A DNA stretch of 64,000 bases from Marinibactrum halimedae (GTDB lineage: Bacteria > Pseudomonadota > Gammaproteobacteria > Pseudomonadales > Cellvibrionaceae): assembly GCF_021234875.1 (NCBI RefSeq), contig NZ_JAJQVM010000015.1, forward strand, positions 51,841 to 115,840, read 5' to 3'. The notes under the pieces were generated by a model. That model was not told the origin of the DNA, ran no database searches, and worked only from the letters and a program-made list of their open reading frames with translations. The position numbers and the translations under genes were made by a program. This document shows positions 48,889 to 58,343 of the stretch, piece by piece. Numbering within the stretch: the first letter of the stretch is position 1; each line of letters starts with the position of its first letter.

Positions 48889-49365
48889 ATGGCAAAAAAA
48901 CTCAGTGCGGCAGATAAGCTAGCAGCTTGGCGTTCGGTAATAGAGGCTTATCAGATGTGTAATCAAAAATACACGTCACTGATGAGTTATTTTGAATTAA
49001 CTCCATCTCAGTTCGATGTGCTGTTGGCTGTCGATGGCTTAGGAGAGCAAGCGGTGCCTAAGAACATTGCCAGTCGTTTGCTAGTCACCAAGGGCAATAT
49101 TACGAATGTCACGAAGAGACTGTTTGAACGACAACTCATAACGCAAAAAGCAAATGGCCTAGATGCCAGATCAGTTGTGATCGAATTAACTCCACAGGGC
49201 CAAGACCTGGTTGATCGGGCAAAGATTGCGGCTAAAGCTTTTATCAGTGAACAGTTATCTCCATTTGGGGACCAGCAAATAGAAAATGTAGGAAAGCTGA
49301 TGCGTCAGATGCGTGAGCATCTTGAGCAAATGGATGTTAGTCGTATTTTAAAAGAAGTTTTTTGA
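48889..49365 (+). CDS. MarR-family transcriptional regulator
   Basis: A 158-residue winged-helix repressor: LTPSQFDVLLAVDGLGEQAVPKNIASRLLVTKGNITNVTKRLFERQLI (given in the family order, recognition helix TKGNITNVTKRL), the wing NGLDARSVVIELTPQGQDLV, and dimerisation helices at both ends. Ligand-responsive control of detoxification or stress genes is usual. Its operator palindrome lies just upstream, and the hydrolase gene follows after 25 bp. Confidence 0.92.
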   Translation: MAKKLSAADKLAAWRSVIEAYQMCNQKYTSLMSYFELTPSQFDVLLAVDGLGEQAVPKNIASRLLVTKGNITNVTKRLFERQLITQKANGLDARSVVIELTPQGQDLVDRAKIAAKAFISEQLSPFGDQQIENVGKLMRQMREHLEQMDVSRILKEVF

Positions 49366-49390
49366 ATACTATCTTTGCGAGAGTAAAACT

Positions 49391-50179
49391 ATGCGAAATC
49401 TATATGCATTGTCTGAACCGCCGCCTAGTATGGGGCTATTAGAGGTTAGAGTAATTAGAGATATCGTTACGTTGCCTTTCAGACTTTCTTCGGTCGCGAT
49501 TAAGAAAACTGAGAATTATGGGCATGGTCGATATGTGATAGTACTGCCGGGCTTTGGTGGAGGAGATAGATCTATGTTTCCGCTTCGCTTTTTCTTAAAA
49601 CAGCATGGATTTAATCCGATTGGATGGGGCTTGGGCGTGAATAAAGCAGGTCTTAATTTAAAACATGATCCCAGTGAGATTTCCTGGGACTTTTCTGTGC
49701 CTGAAAAATATCGTGGGGAAGCGGGAGTTTCATATCTCTGCGATTTGATGGTCAAAAAAATTGAATCGTTCACCAACAGCGAGCAAACAACGGTTACCCT
49801 GGTGGGATGGAGTTTGGGAGGAAGCATCGCCAGAGAGGTCGCGCGCGATCTGCCAGATGCAGTTGACCAAGTAGTGACATTAGGCTCACCAATTATTGGC
49901 GGCCCAAAGTATACGCGTGCAGCTTCATACCTTCGTCAGCGCGGATTAAACCTGGATTGGATTGAGAAAGAAGTGGCACGTCGCAATAAAACACCTATTG
50001 CCTGTAAAGTCAGCGCTATTGTCAGCCGTTCCGATGGCATAGTCGATTGGTCAGCAAGTGTTGACCCTAATGATCAGAACACACGCTTTATTGAAAGTGA
50101 TGTATCTCACTTGGGGATGGCAATTAATCAATCTACTATGCAACTAGTGCTCAGTGAATTGGCCGGTATAGAGCTTTGA
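49391..50179 (+). CDS. Alpha/beta hydrolase (lipase-like)
   Basis: A 262-residue alpha/beta-fold hydrolase with YVIVLPGFGGGDRSM (oxyanion-side loop), nucleophile elbow GWSLGGSIARE, and SRSDGIVDW and SHLGMA positioned as the Asp and His of the triad. No signal peptide. It shares the marR operon, so its substrate or product may be related to the MarR ligand. Confidence 0.85.
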   Translation: MRNLYALSEPPPSMGLLEVRVIRDIVTLPFRLSSVAIKKTENYGHGRYVIVLPGFGGGDRSMFPLRFFLKQHGFNPIGWGLGVNKAGLNLKHDPSEISWDFSVPEKYRGEAGVSYLCDLMVKKIESFTNSEQTTVTLVGWSLGGSIAREVARDLPDAVDQVVTLGSPIIGGPKYTRAASYLRQRGLNLDWIEKEVARRNKTPIACKVSAIVSRSDGIVDWSASVDPNDQNTRFIESDVSHLGMAINQSTMQLVLSELAGIEL

Positions 50180-50258
50180 CCCAGGTTCTAGACTTCATAT
50201 GCACATTATCAGCTGATGCTCGAATGTATCCAATCTATCGAATATAGGCTGGTAGGCG

Positions 50259-50900
50259 TCAATAGCTATCGCGGAGTAAGCCCCGTTCACGTGCTTTGGT
50301 AATAGTTTCAGTTCGAGTGGAAGTTGATAATTTCGAGAATATTGATTTGAGGTGCGTTTTTACCGTGCCTTCTTCTATGTTCAATAGTCGCGCAATTTCT
50401 TTGTTAGTTTTGCCTGTTGCCAGAAAATGAATCACCTCACGTTCGCGGCGCGTAAGTTCGGGAGTTGCAACACGACGTACTATCTTCTCAGTGAGCCCTG
50501 GCGAGGTATACTGTTCGCCCTTTGCGACAGCACGCACTGCACTGACAATTTCAGCGTGTGTTGCATCCTTGAGCAAATATCCCTTTGCTCCGGCTTTAAG
50601 ACATCGCCAAATATCCTCATCGGAATCATAGGTGGTCATAATGAGAATTCGTGCACTAGAATCCATGCGAATTAATTGTTGTACCGTTTCAAAACCATCC
50701 ATCTGAGGCATGCGAAGATCTAAAATCATGACATCAGGATTTAGTTCTTCATATAACGCGCATGCATAGTGTCCATCACTAGCTTCGCCAACCACCTTGA
50801 GATCACTCTCGAGCTCTAGTATCGCAATAAGCCCTTGCCTCACAACTAGGTGATCATCTGCCAACACAATGCGAATGATATCTTGCTCGGATCTCCTCAT
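50259..50900 (-). CDS. NarL-family response regulator
   Basis: A 213-residue response regulator: receiver domain with VLADDHLVVRQGL and phosphoacceptor Asp in VMILDLRMPQMDG, switch residues in MTTYDSDEDI and the Lys in GYLLKDA, then a LuxR-type helix-turn-helix (LTRREREVIHFLATGKTNKEIARLL, EEGTVKTHLKSIFSKL). ATG 50900 follows the kinase stop by a few bases and uses the GGGG of that junction as ribosome site. Phosphorylated by the kinase encoded immediately upstream. An exact NarL-type 7-2-7 site lies in front of the kinase gene and the efflux operon. Confidence 0.94.
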   Translation of the reverse strand: MRRSEQDIIRIVLADDHLVVRQGLIAILELESDLKVVGEASDGHYACALYEELNPDVMILDLRMPQMDGFETVQQLIRMDSSARILIMTTYDSDEDIWRCLKAGAKGYLLKDATHAEIVSAVRAVAKGEQYTSPGLTEKIVRRVATPELTRREREVIHFLATGKTNKEIARLLNIEEGTVKTHLKSIFSKLSTSTRTETITKARERGLLRDSY

Positions 50901-50905
50901 GTCGT

Positions 50906-53785
50906 TCACCCCGGCTCCTTCCATTCAACTGAAATGGTAGTACCTTTTTCAGACTGAGATGTTATGTTGAATTCGGCATTGTTTTCGCTAGCTCGCCTCG
51001 AAATTCCCACAAGGCCAAATGTACGATCGGATGTTTCCAGTATTGATGTGTTAAATCCATTACCATCGTCTGTAATAACGAGCGCCACAGCATTTGTGCG
51101 AAAGTACAAATCAATTGCGATTCGTGATGCCTGGGCATGTCTTATTGCATTGTTGAAGGCTTCATGCGCTATCGATAAAAACATTTCTTCAATCACATAG
51201 GGTAGTTTTCGCTGACGCCCTTCAATCTGAATGGTACATTGGAGTAGATCAGGAATAGTTGAGCGCTCTACCAATTGATGTAATGCATCGCTAAAGGATC
51301 GCCCATCGAGTTTACGTGGGCGCATAGTTACAGCGGTACGTCGTGCTTCTGCTAAACCAAATGCAGCGATTTTTCGCACTATATCCAGAGCATCTGGCTC
51401 GATCGATTCACCACGTTTCAGTCGTACAATAAGAGCCTCTAGATGCAGAATTGTGCCGGTAAACCCCTGTGCCAAAGTATCGTGAATCTGTCCTGATAGC
51501 TTTGCACGCTCCTCGAGAGCTTGATTTTCGGCTTGAGTACGGGCCTCCGCGACCTGTGCTTCGATAGAGGCATCTCCCAAACGTTTCAATTCTAGTGCTA
51601 GCACAAGTTGGTGAGAAAGTGTTTTAAATAGGTCTAGGCTACTTTCTGAAAGTTTCGATCGGTCCATAATTGATATAGTGATAAACCAGCGAGGTTGATG
51701 GTTCATCATTAGAGGGAAATTAATAAACCACTCATCTAATTTTTCAGCTGGAATGGGCTTGGTTTCAGTCGGGCATACTCTAAATGGCGTCGTGTCCGAC
51801 GGGCTAATCAAGGTAGGCTCTGAACTTTGGATAATATGCTCCCAGTCTTTGATAGCATCAAGACTGATCGTACTTAAGTGAGACTCGATAGGTCCGCCAT
51901 CGCCACCATCAATTTTCTCTACAAGTTCGAGCGTTCGTTCCTTATCATTAACCCTATAAATGGCCGCCGTATCCCCTTCAACTGTTCTGGCCATCAACGT
52001 GGTGATCCACTGAACGACTTGATCAGGTGTAGTACTTTCACTCAATGCGCTGATACTACTGCCCAACACTTCATTGGTGAGGCTGAGCGCTTTGACTCTC
52101 TGACGCTCGATCTCTATACGCTGGTGTGTCAGTTTTTCGCGTTTAATAACGTTGGCAAAAGCTGAGGCTAAAATTTGTAGCGTCGATATTTCTTCCTCTG
52201 GCCATTCCCGCGATTTAGTACAATCATCGGCGCCGATAGTGCCCCATAGTTCCCCGTCAACCATAATAGGATATTGGAACTGTGATTTGGCACCCGTTGC
52301 CTCCTGCTCCGACCTGGCTGTCTGCGTTGAGATCTTTTGAGTATGTATCTGGATCGGTTTGCCTTGAGATAGACTGACAAAGATTTCTTCGTAGTAGTCT
52401 AAGTTGAAGATCTTAAGATCGGGGTCATCAGTTTGGCGTTCGATGGGGGGACGCACCCACTCTACATCTAAATCCAAATAGCCAAGTCTGCTCTGTTCAT
52501 TTGGTTTAAGATATTTGCCCAAACACACTCGGTCGACACCTAATGAAAGTCCAATATTCCCAACAATATCATCAGCATGTTCTTTCCAGGAAACGCTGGA
52601 GAGAAGCTGATCGGAAACTTCAGTGACAGTTTCAAGTAGTTTTCGACGCCTCTCTTCAGTAGCGCGCGCCTGTTCGGCAATCGCGGCACGACTCTGCTCG
52701 ATGCCAATATTTTCTTGCTGTTTTTTATAGCGATCAATAGCGAGTCCAAATGAACGGGCAGCGTCCACCAGAATGTATTTTTCCGACTCACTCCTTGTCC
52801 TGTTAGATAGACAGTCGTCTAGTGCAAGCAGGCCCCACAATTTACCTTTTATAACTATACGAAAGCAAACGGAGTAAAGAACATTTAATTCTCTACTTGC
52901 TATATTAAAAAGTTCGCAATCGAAAGAGGATGGAGCGCCATCGAGCCAATCGACTCCATCTAAAAACTTTTGTAAAGGATTGGCAACGAGTGTATTCGAT
53001 CCACGAACAATCGAACTTGCTTTTTGTCTAGTGTAACCGTCTGCGACTGCTTCAGAGATCAATTCCCACTCGCCGTTTTCAATGTCAGTGTCCAACACTT
53101 GAATCAGTTTGGCATATTGTAATCCTGCCGCTTCGCGAAGATGATCTAGCGCTTTCTCTACGGAAAGATAGAAATCACTTCCTTCAAGTAAAACGGTATT
53201 ACATTTCACTAATGCACTATTTAACGCGTCGCGGCGCAAATGCTCTAGCTGGATTTCCCTTTCGCGAGTATCCTTTTCAATGGCGCTCGCTAAAACTGCA
53301 GAAGCGCCAATTAATACTTCTATTTCCGCTTTTGAAAAGGCATGCTCACAACCTACACGGTCGAAACAAATATTTCCCCAATATTCTCCATTCACAAATA
53401 TCGGCAGCATTAAATCAAAGGTAGTTGCGGTGATGGAATTAATTTCATAATTTTTCCCCGATTTCGAGGAGGTCTTACTGGTATAGATTTCGCCCCGAAG
53501 TAATGGCTCGATCACCTCGGGAAAGTCTTTATCTAACAGCAATTGAGGAAAGTCGCCGAATACAGATGGACAACCAACAAAAAGTGACTCCGTGACAAGC
53601 TGTGCGCCCTTTTTTTGAGCGTCGTACTGAAACAATAAAACTCTTGTTTGATCCATAGATTCGCAAAGTGCATTTAACACTTGAGAGAAACCTGACTGCA
53701 AATCTCTCGCGACCAGCATCTGACGCGCCGCCTTAACGACACCTTTCAGTAAACGTTCTAATTGAGTAGTCGCAACTAAATTCAT
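50906..53785 (-). CDS. Cytoplasmic histidine kinase with four GAF domains
   Basis: A 959-residue NarX/DegS-type kinase without membrane helices. Three GAF domains carry a repeated closing motif (YWGNICFDRV near 140, LWGLLALDDC near 320, LWGTIGADDC near 515); a fourth, more divergent one lies at about 575-730. The catalytic part has a HisKA_3 dimerisation helix (AKLSGQIHDTLAQGFTG, His768) and a HATPase domain (LSIAHEAFNNAIRHA, DDGNGF, FGLVGISRRA). Four tandem GAF modules suggest sensing of small intracellular molecules. ATG 53785 is chosen; a TTG 30 bases upstream is in frame. It is co-transcribed with the response regulator and divergent from the RND operon. Confidence 0.92.
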   Translation of the reverse strand: MNLVATTQLERLLKGVVKAARQMLVARDLQSGFSQVLNALCESMDQTRVLLFQYDAQKKGAQLVTESLFVGCPSVFGDFPQLLLDKDFPEVIEPLLRGEIYTSKTSSKSGKNYEINSITATTFDLMLPIFVNGEYWGNICFDRVGCEHAFSKAEIEVLIGASAVLASAIEKDTREREIQLEHLRRDALNSALVKCNTVLLEGSDFYLSVEKALDHLREAAGLQYAKLIQVLDTDIENGEWELISEAVADGYTRQKASSIVRGSNTLVANPLQKFLDGVDWLDGAPSSFDCELFNIASRELNVLYSVCFRIVIKGKLWGLLALDDCLSNRTRSESEKYILVDAARSFGLAIDRYKKQQENIGIEQSRAAIAEQARATEERRRKLLETVTEVSDQLLSSVSWKEHADDIVGNIGLSLGVDRVCLGKYLKPNEQSRLGYLDLDVEWVRPPIERQTDDPDLKIFNLDYYEEIFVSLSQGKPIQIHTQKISTQTARSEQEATGAKSQFQYPIMVDGELWGTIGADDCTKSREWPEEEISTLQILASAFANVIKREKLTHQRIEIERQRVKALSLTNEVLGSSISALSESTTPDQVVQWITTLMARTVEGDTAAIYRVNDKERTLELVEKIDGGDGGPIESHLSTISLDAIKDWEHIIQSSEPTLISPSDTTPFRVCPTETKPIPAEKLDEWFINFPLMMNHQPRWFITISIMDRSKLSESSLDLFKTLSHQLVLALELKRLGDASIEAQVAEARTQAENQALEERAKLSGQIHDTLAQGFTGTILHLEALIVRLKRGESIEPDALDIVRKIAAFGLAEARRTAVTMRPRKLDGRSFSDALHQLVERSTIPDLLQCTIQIEGRQRKLPYVIEEMFLSIAHEAFNNAIRHAQASRIAIDLYFRTNAVALVITDDGNGFNTSILETSDRTFGLVGISRRASENNAEFNITSQSEKGTTISVEWKEPG

Positions 53786-53847
53786 TGGTATATTTTTGGA
53801 AATCGATTCTGGCAAATAAAATATTAATGTTAATGGGTAAATATATC

Positions 53848-53895
53848 AAGTGTTAGTTATTTCTACCTCTTTAGAGGTAGAAATAACTAACACTT
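53848..53895. promoter_or_regulatory. 23-bp-arm palindrome centred on an exact NarL 7-2-7 site
   Basis: Bases 53848-53870 are the perfect reverse complement of 53873-53895, with only TT between. The centre reads TACCTCT-TT-AGAGGTA (53864-53879), which fits the NarL heptamer consensus TACYYMT in the 7-2-7 arrangement on both sides. It lies between the kinase start (53785) and the efflux operon (54010). A role as a hairpin in RNA is also possible since the right arm ends in TTTT. Confidence 0.8.
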
Positions 53896-54009
53896 TTAAC
53901 CTTTTGCCTCTTATCTATACATCCGATATTGTTTTCTGGCGGATGCGTATTTAGGTACGACGATACAAATCTTTCTCATCTCATATTCAAAAACTTAATA
54001 GTGAAAATT

Positions 54010-55173
54010 ATGAATCATTTAAAGATAGGTATAGCGACCTTAGTATTTTTCGCTTTCCCTCTTGCTGGATGTAAAGAAGAAATAAAAAAAACAACCTCCC
54101 CACCAATAGAAATAAAAGTGGGCAATCCTTTGCAAAAGAGTATTGTCGAATGGGATGAATATACCGGTCGTTTCAAAGCGGTCAAAGAGGTAGAGATTAG
54201 AGCGAGGGTAAGCGGGTATTTAAACGAAGTGCTCTTTAAAGACGGACAATTAGTTGAGAAAGGAGATACGCTTTTTGTCATAGACCAAAGACCTTTTCAA
54301 ATTGCGCTAGACAGCGCGTCAGCACAATATTCATTAACTCAAAAAGAATACGAACGCGCAAATAAGCTGCGTCAAACAGGCGCGACATCGCAAGAAGAAT
54401 TAGACCGGAGAATACAAGAACTTAAAGTTGCTCAATCAGCCCTAGATAGCGCTAAACTCGACATGGAATTTACTCAAGTCAAAGCGCCAATTTCTGGACG
54501 TGTAAGCCGTGATTATGTCAATGTCGGAAATTTAGTAAGTGGAAATGTTTCTAATGCAACGCTGCTGACAAGTATCGTCGCTATCGATCCAATTCATTTT
54601 TATTTCGAAGCTAGTGAACGTAACTTTCTTAAATACTCACGACTTGATAGATCCGGAGGTCGAGAAGGATCTCGCACCAAAGCTAATCCTATCGAAATAA
54701 AACTGCAGGACGAAACAGGCTATCCACATAAAGGCAAAATGGATTTTGTTGAAAATCGTTTGGACCAGAGTACCGGAACCATTCAAGGTCGTGCAATTAT
54801 TCCCAATCCTGACGGATTCCTTCAGCCCGGCCTTTTTGGGCGTGCAAGATTATTGGGAAGCGCAGAATACACTGCCATATTAATTCCCGATGTTCTTATC
54901 TCTAATGATCAAGCGCAAAAATTTGTCTATGTAATCAACGATCAAAATATTGTAGAAATGCGAAGTCTTGAACTTGGACCAACCTATCAGGAAAAGTGGC
55001 GAATTGTTCGAAAAGGTTTGGTAGCGGATGATCAGATTGTTGCGAGAGGTATTCAGCGTATTCGCCCTGGTATGAAAGTGACGCCATATAAAGTTAACCT
55101 TGAGGACGAATATGTATATGTCGAGAATGAAAAAACAAAAAAAGAAAAAAATAGAAAGGGAGAAAAATCATGA
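54010..55173 (+). CDS. RND efflux periplasmic adaptor (membrane fusion lipoprotein)
   Basis: A 387-residue adaptor of the MexA/AcrA type. It has a lipoprotein signal ending PLAGC, a lipoyl half-motif (VEIRARVSGYLNEVLFKDGQLVEKGDTLFVID in two parts), a helical hairpin (about 90-155, QYSLTQKEYERANKLRQTGA), the second lipoyl half (VKAPISGRVSRDYVNVGNLV) and beta-barrel and membrane-proximal domains. ATG 54010 gives the lipoprotein signal; in-frame codons upstream do not. The stop overlaps the pump gene by 4 bp. The end is unusually Lys/Glu-rich. Confidence 0.93.
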   Translation: MNHLKIGIATLVFFAFPLAGCKEEIKKTTSPPIEIKVGNPLQKSIVEWDEYTGRFKAVKEVEIRARVSGYLNEVLFKDGQLVEKGDTLFVIDQRPFQIALDSASAQYSLTQKEYERANKLRQTGATSQEELDRRIQELKVAQSALDSAKLDMEFTQVKAPISGRVSRDYVNVGNLVSGNVSNATLLTSIVAIDPIHFYFEASERNFLKYSRLDRSGGREGSRTKANPIEIKLQDETGYPHKGKMDFVENRLDQSTGTIQGRAIIPNPDGFLQPGLFGRARLLGSAEYTAILIPDVLISNDQAQKFVYVINDQNIVEMRSLELGPTYQEKWRIVRKGLVADDQIVARGIQRIRPGMKVTPYKVNLEDEYVYVENEKTKKEKNRKGEKS

Positions 55174-58100
55174 CATTCTCTCGATTTTTTATAGATCGGC
55201 CGATTTTTGCTAGCGTCTTTTCTATTTTGATAATGATTGTTGGCTGGCTCGCCTATACCAAACTTCCCGTCACTCAATATCCAGAAATAGCGCCTCCGAC
55301 AATAGAAGTAATAGCGTATTATCCTGGTGCCAACGCAGATGTTATTGCTCAAACCGTAGCAACACCTATTGAACAAGAAATAAATGGTGTTGAAGGTATG
55401 CTGTATATGTTTTCACAATCGACGGGAGACGGCAGGGTCACCATTTCCGTGACGTTTAAATTGGGGACAGATCTTGATGTTGCCCAAGTACTGGTTCAAA
55501 ACCGTGTAGCAATAGCGGCGCCCCGTCTTCCTGATGCCGTGAGAAGGCTGGGAATAACAACTCGCAAAAGTTCGCCCAATTTGATGCTTGTTGTCAATTT
55601 ATTCTCGCCCAATGCGACTTACGATCAAACATATATTGCTAACTACGCCACTTTGCAAATCAGAGATCAGCTTGCGCGTATTGACGGCATTGGGTCGGTG
55701 CAAATGTTTGGCGCTTCTCAATATTCCATGAGGATATGGCTAGACCCTGACCGCATCGCCTCCTTGAACATGACGGCCGGCGATGTGCTCGCGGCGTTAC
55801 GATCGCAAAATGTTCAGGTTTCCAGCGGCACATTAAATCAGGAACCCATGCCCAATCAGCGGGCATTCGAACTCAATGTGCAAACCCAGGGACGTCTGAG
55901 TTCGGCAGAAGAATTTAGCAATATTGTTGTTAAGGTAGGTGAACAAGGAGGCATAGTCCGTGTAAAAGATATTGGTCGCGTAGAAATTGGAGCAGAGAGT
56001 TATGCAACAAAAGGGTATCTGGGGGATAAAAAAGCCATCGCACTACCCGTATTTCAGCGACCAGGGTCGAATGCATTAGAAACATCCGATGCAATCATCG
56101 CAAAAATGGAGGAACTCTCAGCTTACTTTCCCAAAGATCTTGAGTATGAAATTGTCTACAACCCGACCGAGTTTGTAAGAGCTTCAATAGATTCCGTTAT
56201 CTACACGATGATTGAAGCCGTATTTCTGGTTGTTTTGGTGATAATTCTTTTTCTCCAAAGCTGGCGTGCTTCGATAATCCCGATACTCGCCATTCCAGTG
56301 TCGTTAATTGGTACTTTTGCACTGTTAAATATCTTGGGTTACTCGCTAAATAACTTAACACTTTTCGGATTGGTTTTAGCTATTGGTATTGTGGTCGATG
56401 ACGCGATCGTCGTTGTCGAAAACATGGAGCGAAGAATGCACGAAGGTATGAACGCTCTAGAAGCCGCGCGAGCCACCATGGATGAGGTCGGCGGCGCCCT
56501 AATTGCGATGGGGCTCGTGCTTGCAGCGGTGTTTCTCCCAACTTTATTTATCGAAGGAATATCGGGTCAGTTCTACCAGCAGTTTGGAATCACGGTTGCT
56601 ATCGCAACCATGGTTTCGGTATTCGTGTCTCTTACTTTGAGCCCTGCCATAGCTGCACTCATATTTCACCCCAACGAAAGTCAACCTACGGAAAGTCGAG
56701 AGCATTGGACCAAGCGACCCATTACGTCTTTCTTTCACAAATTCAATCAATTTATGGATTACTTTTCTAAAAAATACGGCAATCTCGTGAGTAGACTTAC
56801 GAAGATGAGCGCATTGGCTGGCATCGTCTATATTGTGCTTATGTCGGTAACGGCGTGGCAATTTAACCGCGTATCCTCCGGTTTTATTCCTCCGCAAGAT
56901 CAAGGCTACTTTATTGTAAGTATTCAGCTACCTCCAGGTTCCTCTCTTTCAAGAACCGATAAAATAGTTCAAACCGCGACAGACAAATTGATGGCCATTG
57001 ATGGTGTTGTAAACACTGTGGGTTTTACCGGTTTTGCCGGTGCGACATTTACGAATGCAACAAACGCCGCCGCGATTTTTCCAACACTAGATTCATTTGA
57101 AAACAGGAAAGCAGCTGGTCTTAGTTATCACGAAATCTTCGCCAATATTCAGAATGCGATGGCTGAAATTGAGGATGCTTTTGTCGTTGTAATACCTCCC
57201 CCTTCAGTGCCAGGCGTGGGTAACGGTGGGGGGTTCAAAATGATGATACAAGATCGTGCCGGATACGGTCTTCCCGCGCTAGAAGATGCTATGTGGCAAC
57301 TTGCGATGGCCGCCAATCAAGCACCCGCTACAAGCAATGTTTTCAGTTTTTTCGAGACTTCTACACCGCAGCTTTATTTAGATATTGATCGCGAACGAGC
57401 TCAGCGGTTAGGTGTTCCAATAGAGCGCGTTTTTGAGGCTTTAGAGATCTATCTTGGATCCGCGTTCGTTAATGATTTTAACTTCTTAGGACGTACTTTT
57501 AGAGTCACAGCTCAAGCTGATTACCCGTATCGATTGAGTAGAGAGGACGTAGATAGAATTCGTGTGCGAAATAATGACGGAAAGATGGTTCCACTAGGAA
57601 GCGTTGCAGTTTTCAAAGACACAACGGGTCCCTCTCGAGTCCCCAGATACAATCTCTATCCTTCTGCAGATTTACTTGGTGCGACATCTTATGGTTATAG
57701 CTCAGGTGAGACTTTGGCTACGATGGAAGCGTTAGCAGAGGAAATACTGCCAGAGGGTATTGGCTATGAATGGACAGAACTGGCACTACAACAAAAACTA
57801 GCGGGCAATACCGCGGCGATTGCATTTGTTTTAGCTGTTTTATTTATCTTTCTTCTTCTTGCTGCAACTTACGAAAGTCTCATCCTGCCCTTGGCAATTA
57901 TTTTGATTGTACCCATGTGCTTGCTCTCCGCTATCACCGGCGTGAGCCTCGCGGGAATGGACAATAATATTCTTACGCAGATTGGTTTTGTTATTTTAGT
58001 GGGCTTGGCGAGTAAAAACGCTATTCTGATTGTGGAGTTTGCCAAACAACTCGAAGGGCAAGGAAGAGATATTTATAGCGCAGCTTCCGAAGCGGCTCGA

Positions 58101-58343
58101 CTAAGGCTTCGCCCTATTTTAATGACATCTTTCGCTTTCATTCTAGGTGTTGTTCCGTTGGCATTAGCTTCTGGGCCTGGAGCTGAAATGCGGCAAGCAA
58201 TAGGTATTACAGTGTTTAGTGGCATGCTTGGTGTTACCCTATTCGGGCTAATATTTACTCCTATTTTTTATGTCATGTGCCGCAAGCTCGGAATGGCTTT
58301 GGGTAGAAGCCGGGAAACTAATGCAAATGAGGTAGTCGCATGA
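55170..58343 (+). CDS. RND multidrug efflux pump (MexF/AdeF-like HAE1 family)
   Basis: A 1057-residue inner-membrane proton/drug antiporter. It has the start FFIDRPIFASVFSILI, twelve predicted membrane helices in two sets, the proton-relay pair in GIVVDDAIVVVENMER (about 405-420), a matching Lys in GLASKNAILIVEFAKQ, and two large periplasmic loops. Length and segments such as RLGITTRKSSPNLM place it nearer MexF/AdeF than MexB. The ATGA overlaps on both sides bind the three genes into one operon. Confidence 0.95.
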   Translation: MTFSRFFIDRPIFASVFSILIMIVGWLAYTKLPVTQYPEIAPPTIEVIAYYPGANADVIAQTVATPIEQEINGVEGMLYMFSQSTGDGRVTISVTFKLGTDLDVAQVLVQNRVAIAAPRLPDAVRRLGITTRKSSPNLMLVVNLFSPNATYDQTYIANYATLQIRDQLARIDGIGSVQMFGASQYSMRIWLDPDRIASLNMTAGDVLAALRSQNVQVSSGTLNQEPMPNQRAFELNVQTQGRLSSAEEFSNIVVKVGEQGGIVRVKDIGRVEIGAESYATKGYLGDKKAIALPVFQRPGSNALETSDAIIAKMEELSAYFPKDLEYEIVYNPTEFVRASIDSVIYTMIEAVFLVVLVIILFLQSWRASIIPILAIPVSLIGTFALLNILGYSLNNLTLFGLVLAIGIVVDDAIVVVENMERRMHEGMNALEAARATMDEVGGALIAMGLVLAAVFLPTLFIEGISGQFYQQFGITVAIATMVSVFVSLTLSPAIAALIFHPNESQPTESREHWTKRPITSFFHKFNQFMDYFSKKYGNLVSRLTKMSALAGIVYIVLMSVTAWQFNRVSSGFIPPQDQGYFIVSIQLPPGSSLSRTDKIVQTATDKLMAIDGVVNTVGFTGFAGATFTNATNAAAIFPTLDSFENRKAAGLSYHEIFANIQNAMAEIEDAFVVVIPPPSVPGVGNGGGFKMMIQDRAGYGLPALEDAMWQLAMAANQAPATSNVFSFFETSTPQLYLDIDRERAQRLGVPIERVFEALEIYLGSAFVNDFNFLGRTFRVTAQADYPYRLSREDVDRIRVRNNDGKMVPLGSVAVFKDTTGPSRVPRYNLYPSADLLGATSYGYSSGETLATMEALAEEILPEGIGYEWTELALQQKLAGNTAAIAFVLAVLFIFLLLAATYESLILPLAIILIVPMCLLSAITGVSLAGMDNNILTQIGFVILVGLASKNAILIVEFAKQLEGQGRDIYSAASEAARLRLRPILMTSFAFILGVVPLALASGPGAEMRQAIGITVFSGMLGVTLFGLIFTPIFYVMCRKLGMALGRSRETNANEVVA

